Positions 58,978-64,000 of a stretch of DNA of 64,000 nucleotides are shown here, one piece after another. Both the position numbers and the translations under genes were made by a program. The notes beneath the pieces are model-generated. The model was not told the DNA's origin. It ran no database searches and saw only the letters and a list, made by a program, of their open reading frames with translations. This DNA comes from Modicisalibacter sp049808615 (GTDB taxonomy: Bacteria; Pseudomonadota; Gammaproteobacteria; Pseudomonadales; Halomonadaceae): contig NZ_JBNCAN010000008.1 of assembly GCF_049808615.1 (NCBI RefSeq), positions 62,001 through 126,000 on the forward strand. The letters are read 5' to 3'. Numbering within the stretch: the first letter of the stretch is position 1; every line of letters begins with the position of its first letter.

Positions 58978-59919
58978 TCAACCGCGCGCTCGGGCCAGCA
59001 CGCCCTCCAGTGTCGATCCCAACGGCGCCTTGATATGCACCGCCCGCCCACTGGTGGGCTCAGGAAACGTCAAGGCCGCCGCATGCAGAAATAGCCGCTC
59101 GAGCCCCAACCTCATCGCCAGATGCTGCCCTTCCCGGCTACCGTACTTGTCGTCACCAAGGAGCGAATGGCCGGCATGAGCGGCATGCACGCGGATCTGA
59201 TGGGTACGCCCGGTGATCGGCTCGACCTCTACCAGGGTGGCGTTGACGAAGGTCTCGCGCACCGCAAAGCGGGTCCGGGAGACCTTGCCCTGGGGGTCGA
59301 CTCTCACGCGGCGCTCACCATTGCCCGCATCGAAACGGTCGAGCCGAGCGCTGACATAATCACGCCTCGCCGGCCAGCGCCCCTGAACGAGGGCCAGGTA
59401 TTGCTTGTCCATCTGGCGCTGCTTGAGCGCCGTGTTGAGAGTCAACAACGCCGAGCGTGACTTGGCCAGCAGCAGACATCCCGAGGTATCGCGATCCAGA
59501 CGGTGAACCAGTTCGAGGAAATCGAGATCCTCGCGCACCTGGCGCAGTGCCTCGATCAGACCGATCTTGACCCCACTGCCGCCATGAACGGCCAATCCCG
59601 ATGGCTTGTTGATCACAAGCCAATCGGGACCTTCTACCAGCACGCTGCCGGCTAGCAGATTGCGCAGATTGTCGCTGACGTCCCGCACCGCAACCTCGGG
59701 CGCCAGACGCAGCGGTGGAATACGCACAAGATCGCCGGACTCCAGCCGATAATCGACCTTGACCCGCTTCTTGTTCACGCGCACTTCGCCCTTGCGCAGG
59801 ATACGATAGACCAATGCCTTGGGCGCACCCTTGAGACGCGTGCGCAAGAAGTTGTCGATGCGTTGTCCGGCCTGGGCTTCGCCAATTTCAACCCACTGCA
59901 CCTCGCGACCCTCGGCCAT
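58978..59919 (-). CDS. rluC: 23S rRNA pseudouridine(955/2504/2580) synthase RluC
   Basis: Makes pseudouridines in 23S rRNA. It has 313 residues. An S4 RNA-binding domain (about 17-80) precedes the RluA-type catalytic domain with the active Asp D144 in HRLDRDTSG and a later HQIRVHAAHAGHSLLGDDKYG. Location opposite rne across the long leader region is the standard place for rluC. It heads the rluC-HAD-sppA unit. Confidence 0.95.
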   Translation of the reverse strand: MAEGREVQWVEIGEAQAGQRIDNFLRTRLKGAPKALVYRILRKGEVRVNKKRVKVDYRLESGDLVRIPPLRLAPEVAVRDVSDNLRNLLAGSVLVEGPDWLVINKPSGLAVHGGSGVKIGLIEALRQVREDLDFLELVHRLDRDTSGCLLLAKSRSALLTLNTALKQRQMDKQYLALVQGRWPARRDYVSARLDRFDAGNGERRVRVDPQGKVSRTRFAVRETFVNATLVEVEPITGRTHQIRVHAAHAGHSLLGDDKYGSREGQHLAMRLGLERLFLHAAALTFPEPTSGRAVHIKAPLGSTLEGVLARARG

Positions 59920-59984
59920 TTTCTCTCCTCACGCCAGTCCGGCAAAACCAGCATCTTACCTCAGCACGCGCTCTTTCGGGCCAA

Positions 59985-60013
59985 TTGCCGTCAAGAGGCT
60001 TAACTGTTATATT
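59985..60013 (+). promoter_or_regulatory. Candidate rne promoter
   Basis: TTGCCG (59985-59990; four of six), 17 bases, then TATATT (60008-60013; five of six). It lies about 550 bases before the rne start. Confidence 0.5.
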
Positions 60014-60370
60014 CCAGCTTACTCTGATAAGTAAAACCGACTTGTCACAACGCCTGCACGACATACACGTAGGCTAGAGTCACGATTACGGCGAACAGGG
60101 CTTGGGCCCTGCCGCCAAAGCAGCAACGATGTTACGCCACGCCCGAGTCCCGGACCGACCCTGATGCAGGGCTGTCACGACACGACGGGAGTTACCAATA
60201 CCGTGCCGGAGGCCGGCGTCGGCGAACCGAACAAATGCCAGGTGTCTGGCGGTGACTGCAGGGCCGGACGGGGAATTTTGAATGACATCCCGCCGTAACA
60301 TGTCTTGCCGCCGTCGCGTACTCAACATGATCTTGTAGCACTCTTCTCCTGACGAGTGTTGATTGTATTT

Positions 60371-60535
60371 TCACGACATGAGATGAGCACAACACAACGC
60401 ACGAAGCGGTTCGTCGTCGTCGACATAGGGAATCGCTGACACAATCGACGCGTGGGTGAAACCGTCTTCGATCAACGTGAAGAACCTGGGTTCATCCACC
60501 AGACATTTAAGCAGCGTCTCCTCGAGGGCCGCCAT
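60371..60535 (-). CDS. Possible 54-residue protein antisense in the rne leader
   Basis: An ATG at 60535 opens a 54-codon frame ending at TGA 60371-60373. AAAGG lies eight bases before the ATG. By my count GC at codon positions 1, 2 and 3 is about 59, 39 and 67 percent, the pattern of real genes in this genome. The product starts MAALEETLLKCLVDEPRF, contains FTHASIVSAIPYVDDDEP and ends LCCAHLMS; no family is recognised. E. coli has an annotated frame (yceQ) in the same place and orientation whose expression is doubtful. The bias could instead be chance, or reflect RNA structure in the leader. Confidence 0.35.
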   Translation of the reverse strand: MAALEETLLKCLVDEPRFFTLIEDGFTHASIVSAIPYVDDDEPLRALCCAHLMS

Positions 60536-60562
60536 CCGGCGCGCCTTTAATAGCGAGACAAC

Positions 60563-63500
60563 ATGAAACGAATGCTCATCAATGCGACCCAGCCTGAAGA
60601 GTTGCGCGTCGCGTTAGTCGATGGACAGCGCCTTTACGATCTGGATATCGAGTCCGGCGCCCGCGAACAGAAAAAAGCCAATATCTATCGTGGCAAGATC
60701 ACCCGGGTAGAACCCTCCCTTGAAGCCGCCTTCGTCGATTTCGGCGCCGAGCGTCATGGCTTCCTGCCATTGAAAGAGATTTCCCGCGAGTATTTTTCCA
60801 AGGAGCCCTCCGGTCGCCCCAATATCAAGGAAGTGATCAAGGAAGGTCAGGAAGTCATCGTCCAGGTCGATAAGGAAGAACGGGGTAATAAAGGCGCCGC
60901 CCTGACCACTTTCGTCAGTCTTGCCGGACGCTTTTTGGTGCTGATGCCCAACAACCCCCGGGCCGGCGGTATCTCACGGCGCATCGAAGGCGATGAACGT
61001 GCCCAGCTCAAGGACGCCATGAGTCAGCTCACTCTACCCAACGAGATGGGCGTGATCGTGCGCACCGCCGGTATCGGCCGCAGCACCGAAGAACTGCAAT
61101 GGGACCTGGATTATCTCGCCCAGGTCTGGGAGGCGATCACTGCGGAAGCGACCAAGCGGTCTGCCCCGTTTCTGATCTATCGCGAATCCAATGTCATCAT
61201 CCGCGCCATGCGCGACTACTTGCGCCATGACATCGGCGAAGTATTGGTCGACAGCCCCGAGGTACACCAGGAAGCCCTGGGATTCATCCGTCAGGTGATG
61301 CCTTCCTACCAACAGAAGATCAAACTCTACGCCGATGACGTGCCGCTGTTCTCGCGGTTCCAGATCGAGAGCCAGATCGAGACCGCCTACCAGCGTGAGG
61401 TCAAGCTGCCTTCCGGTGGCTCGGTGGTGATCGATCATACCGAGGCACTGGTGTCCATCGACATCAACTCTGCCCGCGCCACCCGGGGCAGCGACATCGA
61501 AGAAACCGCGCTGCAGACCAATCTCGAAGCGGCGGACGAGATCACTCGACAACTGCGCCTGCGCGATATCGGTGGCCTGGTGGTCATCGACTTCATCGAC
61601 ATGTCGCCAGCCCGCAATCAGCGCGAAGTCGAGAACCGTATGCGCGATGCGCTCAAGATCGATCGTGCTCGGGTACAAATCGGGCGCATCTCGCGCTTCG
61701 GCCTGATGGAGATGTCACGTCAGCGTCTTCGCCCTTCCCTGGGGGAAACCAGTGGCGTGGTCTGCCCGCGCTGCGACGGCCAGGGCACCATTCGCGACGT
61801 GCGTTCGATCTCGCTTTCCATCATGCGTCTCATCGAAGAAGAAGCGATGAAAGAGCGTAGCGCGCAGATTCGCGCCATTCTACCGGTACCGGTGGCGACC
61901 TATCTGCTCAACGAGAAGCGCTCCATCCTCGCGGATATCGAGCAGCGCCAGGATGTCCGCGTGGTATTGTTGCCCAGCCCCGAAATGTCGACGCCGCACT
62001 ACGACGTTCAGCGCCTGCGTGATGATCATCTGGGAGAAGATGACGAAGCCAAGTCCAGCTTCGAACTCGCGACGGATACCGAGGTGGGCAAAGAGCCTGA
62101 TCCCTCCTTCGAGAAGCCGATCCAACGTACCGAGGCGGCGGTCAAAAGTGTCGCTCACACGACACCGGCACCGGACTCACTGCAACGCCAGAAAGAGCCC
62201 GCTTCTGCCCCGAGTGCCGTGAATGCCGCGGCCTCTTCTTCCGGGCTGCTGGGCCGTCTTGTCAAAGGCTTCAACAAGCTGATCGGCGGCGCTGAAGAGA
62301 CCACGTCATCCCCAGGCTCAACCAATCCCGCGCGCTCATCCCAGGACAATCGTCGCTCATCGGCTCGTACAAACGATCAAGAGCAGCGTAACGAGCGCTC
62401 CAATCGCAATACGAATCAGCGTCGCCGCCGCGATGCAAGCGATGACGATCAGCGCGGCGAACGCAAAGCCTCTCGTGGCGACCGTCAGGAAGCCGATAAT
62501 CGGACCACGCGCGATAACCGCTCCGCCAAGCAGGAAGACAAATCCTCACAGCGCAGCAAGGCACGCCAGGATGACAACACGGCGGGCGGCGGCGCGCAGA
62601 AATCGGACAAGAGTGAAAAGCCCGAGAGCAAGCCTCGCCGCGACAATCGCAAGGGTCGCGACGATCAGCGCGATAGCAAATCTCAGGCCCAGCCCGAAAA
62701 GAACGGCGACAAGAACGTCGAAAAGGCGACCGAGCAGAAAAAAGCCAAGGATGAGAACAAGGTTGACGATGGCACGCCCAAGCGTACCCGCAACAACCCG
62801 CGCCAGCGCAGTCGCAAGCATGCGCTGAATCCTCAGGCCGTAGCCGAGCAGGAGCGTCTGCAGCGCGAAGCAAGTGCGGATGGCGTTTCTGCGCCATCAA
62901 CCAGCGTTGCGGAAGACACTTCTCAATCGGTGGCCGCCGCAGCCGATGGCAGCCACAGTGCCACAGAGGCTGAACCGGCCCGCCAGGCAAGCTCTGAATC
63001 CAGCGACCCCAAGGTTGCTCCCACCGCAGAGCGCGCCGCCTTTGCTCGGAAGCAGCACGGTCCGGGCGATGCCGACAACATCGGCGGGGCATCATCGGCC
63101 ACCACCACCGAGACATTGAATTCGGGCGACAGCGCTCCGCAGGATCAGCAAACGGCACCGGATACCGCTGACACGGCACCTGATGCAAACGTGGCGATTC
63201 CCGTTGATTCAGCACGGCCGGATGAGAATGAGAGTTCCAAAGCCGGCAACAAACGTCGATCGTCCAGAGCCAAACCGGCGCACGCCAAGGCGAACAACGC
63301 TGTAGTCCCTCAGTCAAGTGAGTCCGCTGGGACACCCGTTGCATCTGGTGAAACGCCCGACGATGAAGCACGACGCCCCGCAACCGCCGAGACGAACGTG
63401 ACATCCAGCGATCTTCAAAACGATCACCAGATGGCCCAGGCCAGCGACACCCGCGAACCGATCGTGGAAAGGTCCCAAGCCCCTTCCGACAATACAGCGG

Positions 63501-63829
63501 ATATCGCAGCATCCAAGCCGTCCAGCGAAAGCACCCAAGACGAGGCCGCCTCCGGAAAAGCCGACGCCGGGAATAGCGCCACGACGCAGCATCAAGAACC
63601 GTCGTCAAGCCAAGAGGAAACCAGGGCGCAGGAGAACGATCCGGCAGCGGCCTCTACCGCAGTAGATACAACATCTTCAATGGATGCAAAGCCGAAGGAT
63701 GCCCCGACAGCTGAAGTATCCGGCCCGTCGACGCCGAGTGACGATCGATCCGTCCGTCGCCGTCGTGCCCATAACGATCCGCGGGAAAAACGCCGCAATC
63801 AGCAAGGCCAGGCGAAGGATGGCAGCTGA
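60563..63829 (+). CDS. rne: Ribonuclease E
   Basis: The essential endoribonuclease and degradosome scaffold, 1088 residues. The N-terminal half has an S1 domain (about 35-125), a 5' sensor, and the DNase I-like site with D300 (VSIDINSARATRG) and D343 (VIDFIDM). The zinc link C401 and C404 is in CPRCDGQG. From about 520 on the protein is disordered. An amphipathic stretch (GLLGRLVKGFNKLIGG, about 558-573) fits the membrane-targeting helix, and Arg-rich segments (620-760) fit RNA binding. The last 300 residues are acidic, rich in Ser, Ala, Asp and Glu. RhlB is also encoded in this window. Confidence 0.96.
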   Translation: MKRMLINATQPEELRVALVDGQRLYDLDIESGAREQKKANIYRGKITRVEPSLEAAFVDFGAERHGFLPLKEISREYFSKEPSGRPNIKEVIKEGQEVIVQVDKEERGNKGAALTTFVSLAGRFLVLMPNNPRAGGISRRIEGDERAQLKDAMSQLTLPNEMGVIVRTAGIGRSTEELQWDLDYLAQVWEAITAEATKRSAPFLIYRESNVIIRAMRDYLRHDIGEVLVDSPEVHQEALGFIRQVMPSYQQKIKLYADDVPLFSRFQIESQIETAYQREVKLPSGGSVVIDHTEALVSIDINSARATRGSDIEETALQTNLEAADEITRQLRLRDIGGLVVIDFIDMSPARNQREVENRMRDALKIDRARVQIGRISRFGLMEMSRQRLRPSLGETSGVVCPRCDGQGTIRDVRSISLSIMRLIEEEAMKERSAQIRAILPVPVATYLLNEKRSILADIEQRQDVRVVLLPSPEMSTPHYDVQRLRDDHLGEDDEAKSSFELATDTEVGKEPDPSFEKPIQRTEAAVKSVAHTTPAPDSLQRQKEPASAPSAVNAAASSSGLLGRLVKGFNKLIGGAEETTSSPGSTNPARSSQDNRRSSARTNDQEQRNERSNRNTNQRRRRDASDDDQRGERKASRGDRQEADNRTTRDNRSAKQEDKSSQRSKARQDDNTAGGGAQKSDKSEKPESKPRRDNRKGRDDQRDSKSQAQPEKNGDKNVEKATEQKKAKDENKVDDGTPKRTRNNPRQRSRKHALNPQAVAEQERLQREASADGVSAPSTSVAEDTSQSVAAAADGSHSATEAEPARQASSESSDPKVAPTAERAAFARKQHGPGDADNIGGASSATTTETLNSGDSAPQDQQTAPDTADTAPDANVAIPVDSARPDENESSKAGNKRRSSRAKPAHAKANNAVVPQSSESAGTPVASGETPDDEARRPATAETNVTSSDLQNDHQMAQASDTREPIVERSQAPSDNTADIAASKPSSESTQDEAASGKADAGNSATTQHQEPSSSQEETRAQENDPAAASTAVDTTSSMDAKPKDAPTAEVSGPSTPSDDRSVRRRRAHNDPREKRRNQQGQAKDGS

Positions 63830-63890
63830 GGCCTGAGAGTATCGCGCCCTACTCTAGAGCGCGGTATCGCCATGTCGGATCGCACAGGAG

Positions 63891-63925
63891 AGTGCCCGAG
63901 AATCTCGATTCTCGGGCACTTTCTT
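63891..63925 (+). terminator. Terminator after rne
   Basis: AGTGCCCGAGAATC and GATTCTCGGGCACT form a 14-base perfect stem around TC, followed by TTCTT. The flanks allow use in the other direction as well. Confidence 0.8.
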
Positions 63926-63935
63926 GCCATTTCCA

Positions 63936-64000
63936 TCAATCCCAGGTCAGCTGGCGGCGATTAAGAAAGGTCGTCAGAGCACGAATCAAATGACCGGCGT
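63936..64000 (-). CDS. 3' end of a convergent gene (partial)
   Basis: A minus-strand frame open to the window edge ends at TGA 63936-63938 with the tail GHLIRALTTFLNRRQLTWD. Only about 20 codons are visible, too few to name the product. Position just past the rne terminator fits a convergent gene, but such a short frame could be chance. Confidence 0.3.
   Translation of the reverse strand, partial: AGHLIRALTTFLNRRQLTWD

Larger units (their letters stand above)
59920..60562. other. Long rluC-rne divergent region and rne leader
   Basis: A 643-base stretch without a confident gene. It holds a candidate rne promoter at 59985-60013, so the rne leader would be about 540 bases. RNase E of E. coli also has a long leader used for autoregulation. 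Local hairpins include GGGC/GCCC at about 60101-60112. A coding-like minus-strand frame of 54 codons occupies 60371-60535. I see no RNase P, tmRNA or other known RNA signature here. Confidence 0.6.

Noticed and set aside
59920..60562. Possible housekeeping RNA (RNase P, tmRNA or 6S) in the rluC-rne gap
   Set aside because: None of the conserved cores of these RNAs could be found by eye; an rne leader explains the region better.
62271..63608. 445-codon minus-strand frame opposite rne
   Set aside because: It lies wholly opposite the low-complexity RNase E tail, is Arg/Trp/Cys-rich, and matches no family. Long antisense frames are expected opposite biased sequence.

Overview
This 64 kb window is ordinary core chromosome of a Gammaproteobacterium of moderately high GC content. 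Gene content, protein sequences and gene order point to the Halomonadaceae (Halomonas-like): the blocks relA-rlmD-cysM-gacS, pdxJ-recO-era-rnc-lepB-lepA, rpoE-rseABC-degP, etfAB/etf-QO and holB through rne follow the order known from Pseudomonas and Halomonas. The genus is inferred from memory of gene order. No rRNA is present. I see no tRNA, prophage, insertion sequence or CRISPR array.

Layout. 0-4 kb: an unrecognised helical protein, an ABC1/UbiB-type kinase, and an mgtE magnesium transporter gene broken by a frameshift. 4-7 kb: topB and panE. 7-15 kb: ppc, mazG, relA, rlmD and cysM on the minus strand, then gacS/barA divergently. 18-24 kb: pdxJ, recO, era, rnc, lepB, lepA. 24-27.6 kb: a two-gene chemotaxis module (a soluble receptor with four PAS domains, and a protein with three CheW domains) sitting between lepA and the stress operon. 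27.8-32.5 kb: rpoE-rseA-rseB-rseC-degP, the envelope-stress sigma factor with its control proteins and periplasmic protease. 32.7-38.6 kb: aroF-type DAHP synthase, dinG, rhlB, a small basic protein and xthA. 38.6-42.6 kb: etfA, etfB and divergent etf-QO, which pass electrons from acyl-CoA dehydrogenases to ubiquinone; the 3' end of etfA is followed by two 94-bp copies of an etfA-like tail. 42.7-60 kb: a long minus-strand series: rluC, HAD phosphatase and sppA; yceD, rpmF, plsX, fabD, fabG, acpP, fabF, pabC, mltG, tmk, holB, pilZ, tatD, a DUF1285 gene, a UvrD-like helicase and sseA. maf alone is on the plus strand. 60-64 kb: rne with a long leader.

I found no large undescribed multi-gene system. 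The most interesting signals are the etfA tail array, the chemotaxis insertion, the clean one-base break in mgtE, a near-leaderless yceD promoter with a consensus -35 box, a coding-like 54-codon frame antisense in the rne leader, a possible sigma-E promoter between rpoE and rseA, and several large palindromic intergenic elements. Promoter, operator and small-ORF calls come from reading the sequence by eye and are tentative.
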